Source of the DNA: Paragorgia papillata
Lineage: Eukaryota > Cnidaria > Anthozoa > Scleralcyonacea > Coralliidae
Reading direction: 5' to 3'
NCBI GenBank assembly: GCA_035771165.1
Contig: JAWNZC010000408.1
Location: 1,054,001-1,118,000 of the forward strand
DNA: 64,000 bases
Below are positions 54,280-64,000 of the stretch, one piece after another. Each line of letters starts with the position of its first letter. Positions within the stretch are counted from its first letter, which is position 1. The notes under the pieces were generated by a model. That model worked only from the letters and a program-made list of their open reading frames with translations. It ran no database searches and was not told the DNA's origin. The position numbers were made by a program, and so were the translations under genes.

Positions 54280-55861
54280 TCTTCGACTGATTTTTCTTAA
54301 TATTGTATAAAATACAGCTAAAATATGATTTCAATTTGTAAATTAAAGTCAATAAACAAATTGTAAAATTTGAGACTGTTTCGTGCAATTAGTAGAGAGA
54401 TATTTGCATTTAAAAATGTATAGATTGCGCTCTACTGCGAGGCCCTTTCTTTGTTACTCAATAATATCTACGTCACTAGAACAGTATTGCGAGAGAAAGT
54501 GCATTCTGTCGATGGAAAAAAATGTAGGTTTTGATACTTGGATAACGGTTGAAAGAGAGATGTATTTATAATATTACTATTGTTAAGATATGACGCTCAT
54601 ATTTCAGCCGTTGGTTGATATCTGAGCCCGCTTTAACTGAATCTATATCTGACATTATGACGATTAGGGAAAAACAAGCACGGTGTATTTCATTTCATAA
54701 TAGAACATTTTATTTAAGTTTAAAAATTATTTCCCCAGCTAATACCATCAATGAATTGTTAATGGGAGCATAATTATTTTTATATTAAGATTAATAACTT
54801 CCAAAACTACAGAAGACCCGCTACATTGTCGTTGGAAATTTGAGGAATTAACATATTGCGGCACGCGTTTTAGACGAAGCGAAATCTGGAATAGGTTGAA
54901 ATCATTCAATAAATAAATGTAAAGCTTAAGCCTCTTTTATAGAATGCTTGTAAAGCCACATTTATTCATATGCAGTTGGTTTAATTTCCCCTGCGCAATT
55001 ATACCGCCTTATCCAACGGTCTACCACGGTCTACCACGGTCTACCATGGGTTTCAAAGGGAATTACATGTATATTAATTTTGTTATATTGTAGTGGTAGA
55101 CCGTGGTAGACCGTGGTAGACCGTTGCATAAGGCGGTATATAATTGCGCAGGGGAAATTAAACCAACTACATATGAATAAATGTAGCTTTACAAGCATTC
55201 TATAAAAGAGGCTTAACTTTTACATTTATTTATTGAATGATTTCAACCTCTTCCAGATTTCGCTTCGTCTAAGACGCGTGCCGCAATACGTTAATTTCTC
55301 AAATTTCCAACGACAAGGTAGCGGGTCTTCTGTAGTTTTTGAAGCTATTAATCTTAATATAAAAATAATTATGCTCCCATTGACAATTCATTGATAGTTA
55401 GTATTAGCTGGGGAAATAATTTGTAAACTTAAATAAAATGTTCTATTATGAAATGAAATACACCGTGCCTGTTTTTCCCCAATCATCATAATGTCAGATA
55501 TAGATTCAGTTAAAGCGGGCTCAGATATACGGCTTAAATATGAGCGTCATATCTAAACAATAGTAATATTATAAATACATCTCTCTTTCAACAGTTATCC
55601 AAGTATCGAAACCTACATTTTTTCCACGGACAGAATGCGCTTTCTCTCGTAATACTGTTCTAGTGACGGAGATGTTATTGAGTAACGAAGAAAGGGCCTC
55701 GTATAGTAGGGCGCAATCTATACATTTTTAAACGCAAATATCTCTCTACTAATTGCACGAAACAGTCTCAAATTTCACAATTGGTTTATTGTCTTTAACT
55801 TACAAATTGAAATCATATTTTAGCTGTATTTTATACAATATTAAGAAAAATCAGTCAAGGA
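54280..55861. repeat. Large palindrome U1
   Basis: About 1.58 kb with arms of about 730 bp starting TCTTCGACTGATTTTTCTTA and ending with its complement. The centre (about 55010-55142) has three copies of ACGGTCTACC facing three of GGTAGACCGT around a 50-base loop. No gene. U3 and U4 are almost identical to it. Confidence 0.9.
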
Positions 55862-56004
55862 CAATCTTGGACAATAATAGTTGTAACAGTCAACCCCTCC
55901 CCCCGATTCAATGTTGTTATATGAAACTCCAGTCCAACATCGTTTCATTTCGGTCAACATTGAATCGGGGGGAGGGGGTGTTACAACATTATTGTCCAAG
56001 ATTG
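55862..56004. repeat. 143-bp palindrome A, copy 2
   Basis: Same sequence as copy 1. Confidence 0.9.
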
Positions 56005-57598
56005 TCTTCGACTGATTTTTCTTAATATTGTATAAAATACAGCTAAAATATGATTTCAATTTGTAAATTAAAGTCAATAAACAAATTGTAAAATTTGAGA
56101 CTGTTTCGTGCAATTAGTAGAGAGATATTTGCATTTAAAAATGTATAGATTGCGCTCTACTGCGAGGCCCTTTCTTCGTTACTCAATAATATCTACGTCA
56201 CTAGAACAGTATTGCGAGAGAAAGTGCATTCTGTCCGATGGAAAAAAATGTAGGTTTTGATACTTGGATAACGGTTGAAAGAGAGATGTATTTATAATAT
56301 TACTATTGTTTAAGATATGACGCTCATATTTAAGCCGTTGGTTGATATCTGAGCCCGCTTTAACTGAATCTATATCTGACATTATGACGATTAGGGAAAA
56401 ACAAGCACGGTGTATTTCATTTCATAATAGAACATTTTATTTAAGTTTACAAATTATTTCCCCAGCTAATACCATCAATGAATTGTTAATGGGAGCATAA
56501 TTATTTTTATATTAAGATTAATAACTTCCAAAACTACAGAAGACCCGCTACCTTGTCGTTGGAAATTTGAGGAATTAACATATTGCGGCACGCGTTTTAG
56601 ACGAAGCGAAATCTGGAATAGGTTGAAATCATTCAATAAATAAATGTAAAGCTTAAGCCTCTTTTATAGAATGCTTGTAAAGCCACATTTATTCATATGT
56701 AGTTGGTTTAATTTCCCCTGCGCAATTATATACCGCCTTATCCAACGGTCTACCACGGTCTACCACGGTCTACCATGGGTTTCAAAGGGAATTACATGTA
56801 TATTAATTTTGTTATATTGTAGTGGTAGACCGTGGTAGACCGTGGTAGACCGTTGCATAAGGCGGTATATAATTGCGCAGGGGAAATTAAACCAACTACA
56901 TATGAATAAATGTGGCTTTACAAGCATTCTATAAAAGAGGCTTAACTTTTACATTTATTTATTGAATGATTTCAACCTCTTCCAGATTTCGCTTCGTCTA
57001 AAACGCGTGCCGCAATACGTTAATTTCTCAAATTTCCAACGACAATGTAGCGGGTCTTCTGTAGTTTTTGAAGTTATTAATCTTAATATAAAAATAATTA
57101 TGCTCCCATTGACAATTCATTGATAGTTAGTATTAGCTGGGGAAATAATTTGTAAACTTAAATAAAATGTTCTATTATGAAATGAAATACACCGTGCTTG
57201 TTTTTCCCCAATCGTCATAATGTCAGATATAGATTCAGTTAAAGCGGGCTCAGATATCAACCAACGGCTGAAATATGAGCGTCATATCTTAACAATAGTA
57301 ATATTATAAATACATCTCTCTTTCAACCAGTTATCCAAGTATCGAAACCTACATTTTTTTCCACGGACAGAATGCGCTTTCTCTCGTAATACTGTTCTAG
57401 TGACGTAGATATTATTGAGTAACGAAGAAAGGGCCTCGTATAGTAGGGCGCAATCTATACATTTTTAAACGCAAATATCTCTCTACTAATTGCACGAAAC
57501 AGTCTCAAATTTTACAATTTGTTTATTGACTTTAATTTACAAATTGAAATCATATTTTAGCTGTATTTTATACAATATTAAGAAAAATCAGTCGAAGA
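56005..57598. repeat. Large palindrome U2 (divergent copy)
   Basis: Same structure as U1 but with private differences: TTTCTTCGTTACTC instead of TTTCTTTGTTACTC, CTGTCCGATGG instead of CTGTCGATGG, and a right arm that keeps GATATCAACCAACGGCTG where U1, U3 and U4 have GATATACGGCTTAAA. Its arms are the most symmetrical of the four. Confidence 0.9.
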
Positions 57599-57741
57599 CA
57601 ATCTTGGACAATAATAGTTGTAACAGTCAACCCCTCCCCCCGATTCAATGTTGTTATATGAAACTCCAGTCCAACATCGTTTCATTTCGGTCAACATTGA
57701 ATCGGGGGGAGGGGGTGTTACAACATTATTGTCCAAGATTG
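57599..57741. repeat. 143-bp palindrome A, copy 3
   Basis: Same sequence as copy 1. Confidence 0.9.
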
Positions 57742-59322
57742 TCTTCGACTGATTTTTCTTAATATTGTATAAAATACAGCTAAAATATGATTTCAATTTG
57801 TAAATTAAAGTCAATAAACAAATTGTAAAATTTGAGACTGTTTCGTGCAATTAGTAGAGAGATATTTGCATTTAAAAATGTATAGATTGCGCTCTACTGC
57901 GAGGCCCTTTCTTTGTTACTCAATAATATCTACGTCACTAGAACAGTATTGCGAGAGAAAGTGCATTCTGTCGATGGAAAAAAATGTAGGTTTTGATACT
58001 TGGATAACGGTTGAAAGAGAGATGTATTTATAATATTACTATTGTTAAGATATGACGCTCATATTTCAGCCGTTGGTTGATATCTGAGCCCGCTTTAACT
58101 GAATCTATATCTGACATTATGACGATTAGGGAAAAACAAGCACGGTGTATTTCATTTCATAATAGAACATTTTATTTAAGTTTAAAAATTATTTCCCCAG
58201 CTAATACCATCAATGAATTGTTAATGGGAGCATAATTATTTTTATATTAAGATTAATAACTTCCAAAACTACAGAAGACCCGCTACATTGTCGTTGGAAA
58301 TTTGAGGAATTAACATATTGCGGCACGCGTTTTAGACGAAGCGAAATCTGGAATAGGTTGAAATCATTCAATAAATAAATGTAAAGCTTAAGCCTCTTTT
58401 ATAGAATGCTTGTAAAGCCACATTTATTCATATGCAGTTGGTTTAATTTCCCCTGCGCAATTATACCGCCTTATCCAACGGTCTACCACGGTCTACCACG
58501 GTCTACCATGGGTTTCAAAGGGAATTACATGTATATTAATTTTGTTATATTGTAGTGGTAGACCGTGGTAGACCGTGGTAGACCGTTGCATAAGGCGGTA
58601 TATAATTGCGCAGGGGAAATTAAACCAACTACATATGAATAAATGTAGCTTTACAAGCATTCTATAAAAGAGGCTTAACTTTTACATTTATTTATTGAAT
58701 GATTTCAACCTCTTCCAGATTTCGCTTCGTCTAAGACGCGTGCCGCAATACGTTAATTTCTCAAATTTCCAACGACAAGGTAGCGGGTCTTCTGTAGTTT
58801 TTGAAGCTATTAATCTTAATATAAAAATAATTATGCTCCCATTGACAATTCATTGATAGTTAGTATTAGCTGGGGAAATAATTTGTAAACTTAAATAAAA
58901 TGTTCTATTATGAAATGAAATACACCGTGCCTGTTTTTCCCCAATCATCATAATGTCAGATATAGATTCAGTTAAAGCGGGCTCAGATATACGGCTTAAA
59001 TATGAGCGTCATATCTAAACAATAGTAATATTATAAATACATCTCTCTTTCAACAGTTATCCAAGTATCGAAACCTACATTTTTTCCACGGACAGAATGC
59101 GCTTTCTCTCGTAATACTGTTCTAGTGACGGAGATGTTATTGAGTAACGAAGAAAGGGCCTCGTATAGTAGGGCGCAATCTATACATTTTTAAACGCAAA
59201 TATCTCTCTACTAATTGCACGAAACAGTCTCAAATTTCACAATTGGTTTATTGTCTTTAACTTACAAATTGAAATCATATTTTAGCTGTATTTTATACAA
59301 TATTAAGAAAAATCAGTCAAGG
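57742..59322. repeat. Large palindrome U3
   Basis: Nearly base-for-base identical to U1. It joins U4 directly at AAGGACTGTCTTCGACTG, with palindrome A missing. Confidence 0.9.
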
Positions 59323-59328
59323 ACTGTC

Positions 59329-60908
59329 TTCGACTGATTTTTCTTAATATTGTATAAAATACAGCTAAAATATGATTTCAATTTGTAAATTAAAGTCAAT
59401 AAACAAATTGTAAAATTTGAGACTGTTTCGTGCAATTAGTAGAGAGATATTTGCATTTAAAAATGTATAGATTGCGCTCTACTGCGAGGCCCTTTCTTTG
59501 TTACTCAATAATATCTACGTCACTAGAACAGTATTGCGAGAGAAAGTGCATTCTGTCGATGGAAAAAAATGTAGGTTTTGATACTTGGATAACGGTTGAA
59601 AGAGAGATGTATTTATAATATTACTATTGTTAAGATATGACGCTCATATTTCAGCCGTTGGTTGATATCTGAGCCCGCTTTAACTGAATCTATATCTGAC
59701 ATTATGACGATTAGGGAAAAACAAGCACGGTGTATTTCATTTCATAATAGAACATTTTATTTAAGTTTAAAAATTATTTCCCCAGCTAATACCATCAATG
59801 AATTGTTAATGGGAGCATAATTATTTTTATATTAAGATTAATAACTTCCAAAACTACAGAAGACCCGCTACATTGTCGTTGGAAATTTGAGGAATTAACA
59901 TATTGCGGCACGCGTTTTAGACGAAGCGAAATCTGGAATAGGTTGAAATCATTCAATAAATAAATGTAAAGCTTAAGCCTCTTTTATAGAATGCTTGTAA
60001 AGCCACATTTATTCATATGCAGTTGGTTTAATTTCCCCTGCGCAATTATACCGCCTTATCCAACGGTCTACCACGGTCTACCACGGTCTACCATGGGTTT
60101 CAAAGGGAATTACATGTATATTAATTTTGTTATATTGTAGTGGTAGACCGTGGTAGACCGTGGTAGACCGTTGCATAAGGCGGTATATAATTGCGCAGGG
60201 GAAATTAAACCAACTACATATGAATAAATGTAGCTTTACAAGCATTCTATAAAAGAGGCTTAACTTTTACATTTATTTATTGAATGATTTCAACCTCTTC
60301 CAGATTTCGCTTCGTCTAAGACGCGTGCCGCAATACGTTAATTTCTCAAATTTCCAACGACAAGGTAGCGGGTCTTCTGTAGTTTTTGAAGCTATTAATC
60401 TTAATATAAAAATAATTATGCTCCCATTGACAATTCATTGATAGTTAGTATTAGCTGGGGAAATAATTTGTAAACTTAAATAAAATGTTCTATTATGAAA
60501 TGAAATACACCGTGCCTGTTTTTCCCCAATCATCATAATGTCAGATATAGATTCAGTTAAAGCGGGCTCAGATATACGGCTTAAATATGAGCGTCATATC
60601 TAAACAATAGTAATATTATAAATACATCTCTCTTTCAACAGTTATCCAAGTATCGAAACCTACATTTTTTCCACGGACAGAATGCGCTTTCTCTCGTAAT
60701 ACTGTTCTAGTGACGGAGATGTTATTGAGTAACGAAGAAAGGGCCTCGTATAGTAGGGCGCAATCTATACATTTTTAAACGCAAATATCTCTCTACTAAT
60801 TGCACGAAACAGTCTCAAATTTCACAATTGGTTTATTGTCTTTAACTTACAAATTGAAATCATATTTTAGCTGTATTTTATACAATATTAAGAAAAATCA
60901 GTCAAGGA
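59329..60908. repeat. Large palindrome U4
   Basis: Nearly identical to U1 and U3. Begins after a junction where a copy of A was lost down to a few bases. Confidence 0.9.
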
Positions 60909-61051
60909 CAATCTTGGACAATAATAGTTGTAACAGTCAACCCCTCCCCCCGATTCAATGTTGTTATATGAAACTCCAGTCCAACATCGTTTCATTTCGG
61001 TCAACATTGAATCGGGGGGAGGGGGTGTTACAACATTATTGTCCAAGATTG
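60909..61051. repeat. 143-bp palindrome A, copy 4
   Basis: Same as copy 1; followed directly by Tigger sequence TGCCTTATGCGACCAG. Confidence 0.9.
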
Positions 61052-61173
61052 TGCCTTATGCGACCAGCGACCACTTTTTTTTTTCCCAACAAGAAATTTA
61101 CCTGTTATGAGCAACCATTTCATATTAAAAGCTGGCACTATGTAAATAAAATACAGGATGGTGGGACGGATAA

Positions 61174-61470
61174 TCCTGGGAACAACATCTTGTGGACCAT
61201 GCAAAGAATGGCTTCGTATCTGATGGTGAGTGTGACAAAGAAGACGAAGAAAATGAAGTCGAAGACGTTGGAGAAAACGAACAAGAAACTCCTGTAGTGT
61301 CAGTGCAAGAAGCAGCTAGAATGGTTGCTGAGCTAAGGCGATTTGGCTTTAAGAATAATAAGCCTGAGATCGTAGATGCCATGCTTAACATCGAAACTAC
61401 GATAGAGCAAGTGAAATTTGACAATCACAAAAAAGCAAAGCTCACAAATTTTTTCTCTCCTTTAATGTAA
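61174..61470 (+). pseudogene. Tigger/pogo transposase C-terminal fragment
   Basis: An open frame from a stop at 61171 to TAA at 61470. It has an acidic linker (ECDKEDEENEVEDVGENE), then VSVQEAARMVAELRRFGF, a helical segment, and ends KKAKLTNFFSPLM. Pogo/Tigger transposases end with an acidic region, a short helical repeat and often a PCNA-binding (PIP-like) L..FF motif, which is matched here. The DNA-binding CENP-B-like and DDE catalytic domains are absent. Confidence 0.65.
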
Positions 61471-61717
61471 ATTATATTTTTTCAGTGTACATACAGTAAT
61501 TCTAACTTAATAAAATAATTTTTTATATTCAAGTTGGATTTGTTCATGTCTTATTGCTAATGTTTCACCGTCTTCCCAAATTCCGATTGGCCATATAAAA
61601 AATCAAAATTTTTTATTTTGATGACGTCATTCAAAAACCTGTCTGAACGACCACCTGTCCTTAAGGACCACTTTTATGTGGCAACTGGGGTGGTTGCAAA
61701 ACTTGGGTTTCACTGTA

Positions 61718-62355
61718 TATATATATATATATAAACTACTTTTTTTTTATTTTAATAGAACACCACACTCTTTATACCACATTTAAATTGAATTTGATAA
61801 AGTAAAATACAGTATAAATGATGTAGTACTGTACATGTAAAAGGCAATCAATAACATTTGTGAGTTTACGGCCAGAAATTGAAATGGTAACAGTCAATGG
61901 AAATGCCAGATGAGTTCTAAAAGTTTGTTCACCTTAGGTGATGCAGTGGAAATGAGTTAGGAAATGTACATGCAGGTATGCTAATGATTGGCACCAATTG
62001 TGTTACAATCTTTGCTTCTTGTCTGAAGAAGGGTCTGGTGAACCCCAATGCTGCTTGCAGGTGAACCCCAAAGCACCTACAGTTGATAAGTGCCTGTAGC
62101 TGCCAAATGCCAATATTGAAAAATTTGTAGTTGCATCAAAGATAATGAACTGCTTGATTTCTGCATCTGCTACTGTATATTAGTGAATGACCGATAATCA
62201 TTTGAGAATTGGAATCCAGTTGATTAATTATTACATTATTGGTAGGCAATCAAAATTGATAGAATTATATGTATTTCGGCTACAATATTATGAATAATAT
62301 GAAATAAAATTTTGAAAATGTGTTCTGTGATTGGTTAAAAGCTGTGTCTCATGCA
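61718..62355. other. Non-coding DNA
   Basis: Starts with a short (TA)n. No gene recognised. Confidence 0.4.
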
Positions 62356-62357
62356 AT

Positions 62358-62581
62358 TGACCGTACCGAAAAAGATGGTGATTTGTACATTTAACCACAA
62401 TCCTTTGTGTGCAGTAAATATTGTTTCTTGCAGAATTATTGGAAGATATGGTAGGAATGAAGTTCGTGCTTACTTAATCCATGTTTACTTGATAAACAAT
62501 GTTTAGTTGTTATTTGAGCTGATTTGAGGTTGCAAAGCATTGTGGTTAAATGTATTGCCACCATCTTTTCCAGTACTGTCA
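62358..62581. mobile_element. MITE family A, copy 3
   Basis: TTGACCGTACCGAAAAAGAT and GTACATTTAACCACAATCC on the left; GCATTGTGGTTAAATGTATT and CACCATCTTTTCCAGTACTG on the right. Confidence 0.78.
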
Positions 62582-62584
62582 TTT

Positions 62585-63030
62585 GCATGTAATTGCTGCT
62601 ATTTGCCAACTATTTTCTAACACCAAACTGCATTCAGTGGAGACCTTCTAGGAATTCATCTATGTAATATTATTACTAAGCTGCTTTCTGGCTATTGTTG
62701 CATTTGACAACATACTGTATTAATTTTACTCTGTAAGCCAGATAATTTTGCTTATCAAGTGGAGACCTCTTAGAAATCAACCTTGTTAAAGGGTTTATTA
62801 TTTATCAATATAGGCTGTTACTGGAACATTGTTTATTATGTATATACATTAGTAGATACACCAAACATACTGTACATCAGTATAGTAAGGTATTTACTTA
62901 CTACTTTTGATTTATTGTGGCTTTTTTACACTGAATTGTGTCGTTCCAGAAAAGATCCACCCCCACTCCACCCCCCATGGATGAAATGGAAAATGTCCCC
63001 CCCCCCTTTCCATCCGTAATACCCGGATTG
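62585..63030. other. Non-coding DNA with C-rich stretch
   Basis: Contains CCACCCCCACTCCACCCCCC and CCCCCCCCCCTTTCC (62955-63010). No gene. Confidence 0.4.
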
Positions 63031-63035
63031 AGCAA

Positions 63036-63130
63036 TGACGTCAGCGTTTTTGAAAAGTTCCATTTATGCCATCGGTGTTTTTGAAAAGTTCCGTTTATGC
63101 CATCAGCGTTTTCGAAAGATCCATTTTCAC
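63036..63130 (+). repeat. 31-bp tandem repeat, three copies
   Basis: Units of the form ATCAGCGTTTTTGAAAAGTT plus CCATTTATGCC at 63040, 63071 and 63102, diverging in a few bases. Confidence 0.85.
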
Positions 63131-63197
63131 CGTCCACACGACAAAAATGACATTTATATTTGTTCAAGGTGTCAAGAGTTATTTAATATCTGAATCA

Positions 63198-63613
63198 ATC
63201 TCGTTCCCAGAGCCCACGTTCCCCACCCGGGAAACGAGCGACTCTGGCAGAATCCGTTTCAAATCGTTACGTTATTGGCTGAATAGTGAGCATGAGTTGG
63301 TCTGAAGTGACCGGAAGTAGAATTCATAAAAACAAAGATGTCGGACGACAAGACTCCAGTGAAGACGTTGCCGCGATCGATATCTTCGCCGTATGTGTGT
63401 AGATGCTGTAATTCGAGCTTCGCCAGCAACCCCATTGACTTGTCTGGGGAAAAGTCAAACAAGGAGAACATACTATCCAGATTCCGCTCGGATATTTACG
63501 CATGCATGCGTATACCTCAACCGGAATAACAAGAATCCGGCCTGTGATTTGAAACGGATTATCCAAGAGTCCCTCGTTTCCCGAGTGGGGAACGTGGGCT
63601 CTGGGAACGAGAT
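63198..63613. mobile_element. 416-bp inverted-repeat element
   Basis: ATCTCGTTCCCAGAGCCCAC and GTTCCCCACCCGGGAAACGA at the left pair with the right end; CCGTTTCAAATC pairs with GATTTGAAACGG further in. It encloses a coding-like segment at 63338-63529. Confidence 0.85.
63338..63529 (+). CDS. Captured zinc-finger-type first exon (ZAD-like)
   Basis: ATG in the context AAAGATGTC opens 63 codons: MSDDKTPVKTLPRSISSPYV, then CRCCNSSF, then SNPIDLSGEKSNKENILSRF and a stop. A C..C pair followed by a polar segment and a hydrophobic helix resembles the first half of a ZAD-type or similar zinc-binding N-terminus of transposon-related proteins. The second cysteine pair is missing, so it is either an incomplete first exon or a relic. 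Confidence 0.4.
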   Translation: MSDDKTPVKTLPRSISSPYVCRCCNSSFASNPIDLSGEKSNKENILSRFRSDIYACMRIPQPE

Positions 63614-63620
63614 TGTATCT

Positions 63621-64000
63621 GAATAAACTATAAGAATTATAATGACTGTTCACTTACCAGTTTGTCGATATCAGTCTATTTATTTCTATAAATTTAGACT
63701 CTGAACAAAACATACAAACAAATATGCAATAGTACTTATCCAATTGACGTTCTATCAGTTTAATAGATTTATAAAATAAACACACTGATTGTGCAACGTA
63801 ATGCTGAAGTGACTGGCACAAGCATGCTTTGGAGCAAAATTCAACAAACAACATTTTGGTTACCAACAAATTATCGCTGGTTGCTAAGCTTCATGCCATT
63901 ATGATACAAATTTTGTGTTCTATGGAGCATCATTGATGGTGTGTATATCTTCAAAGACTCTAAGGTTAGGAAAATAGTCCCATTTTTTAAGAACATCAGA
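63621..64000. other. Non-coding DNA to window end
   Basis: No supported gene; the minus-strand frame at 63654-63869 has no recognisable features. Confidence 0.4.

Larger units (their letters stand above)
54022..61715 (+). mobile_element. Tigger/pogo element enlarged by palindrome array
   Basis: The ends CAGTGAAACCTGAGTTTTGC and GCAAAACTTGGGTTTCACTG are inverted repeats; TA flanks both sides (54020-54021 and 61716-61717). Subterminal GACCACCTGTC words recur at both ends. The right part encodes a transposase C-terminus. Most of the transposase gene is missing and 54137-61051 is occupied by alternating palindromes. Confidence 0.8.

Noticed and set aside
53987..54388. 133-codon minus-strand frame at the Tigger left end
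   Set aside because: It runs across a transposon terminal repeat, palindrome A and an arm of U1, so it is a chance frame over joined repeats.
54383..59618. Repeated 62- and 90-codon frames in the palindrome units
   Set aside because: Identical frames on both strands arise because the DNA is palindromic; they contain no recognisable domain and the same codons serve both directions.

Overview
This window looks like an AT-rich, gene-poor, repeat-dense stretch of an animal nuclear genome. The likely source is a cnidarian, most probably an anthozoan (coral or anemone). The grounds are GT-AG introns, TATA boxes and AATAAA signals; a tRNA-derived SINE at about 205-500 of a type I remember as common in anthozoan genomes; many short inverted-repeat DNA transposons; Penelope-like remnants with hammerhead ribozymes; and the gene types present (group A bHLH, BEN domain, seven-helix GRL-like receptor). 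No prokaryotic operon, CRISPR array, rRNA or intact tRNA gene is visible. The species cannot be named from sequence alone.

Genes with real support are few. (1) A three-exon gene (19994-26462, +) whose introns keep phase encodes a 398-residue seven-helix membrane protein resembling the gustatory-receptor-like family. (2) The last two exons of a BEN-domain gene (10255-11097, +) are followed by a poly(A) signal; a TATA box and first exon at 6960-7138 may be its start. (3) An intronless bHLH transcription factor (41597-42016, +) resembles the paraxis/scleraxis group. (4) A possible gene at about 52.1-52.85 kb has a first coding exon resembling the N-terminal domain of Mrr endonucleases. Other coding pieces belong to transposons: a two-exon HIRAN protein (28323-29435, +) and a convergent transposase-like C-terminus (30079-30845, -), a frameshifted Crypton-like recombinase fragment (17169-17562, -), a Tigger/pogo transposase C-terminus (61174-61470, +), and a zinc-binding first exon caught inside an inverted-repeat element (63338-63529, +).

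Layout. 0-7 kb: SINE, PIF/Harbinger-type MITE, 8-bp and 11-bp minisatellites. 7-11 kb: candidate BEN gene with Penelope-like and MITE insertions. 12-15.3 kb: second 11-bp palindromic array, then a (TA)n-rich cluster of self-cleaving hammerhead ribozymes and paired MITEs. 15.8-19.5 kb: foldback elements and SINE/LINE tails. 20-26.5 kb: receptor gene with element-filled introns. 26.66-32.49 kb: transposons nested inside one another, two of the four insertions proven by target-site duplications. 32.5-41 kb: mostly unique AT-rich DNA with MITEs, including a hAT element with a perfect 8-bp duplication. 41.5-42 kb: bHLH gene. 42.9-43.3 kb: polypurine tract. 43.3-48.8 kb: featureless apart from Penelope-type traces and simple repeats. 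48.8-51.5 kb: inverted minisatellite and a second Harbinger MITE. 52-53 kb: candidate Mrr-N-like gene. 54.0-61.7 kb: a Tigger element bloated by four near-identical 1.58-kb palindromes alternating with a 143-bp palindrome. 62-64 kb: MITEs.

The most notable signals are the hammerhead ribozymes (one canonical, three others sharing compensatory stem changes), the alternating palindrome array inside the Tigger element, the HIRAN-bearing transposon with 45-bp perfect terminal repeats and a 9-bp target duplication, and the GRL-like receptor.
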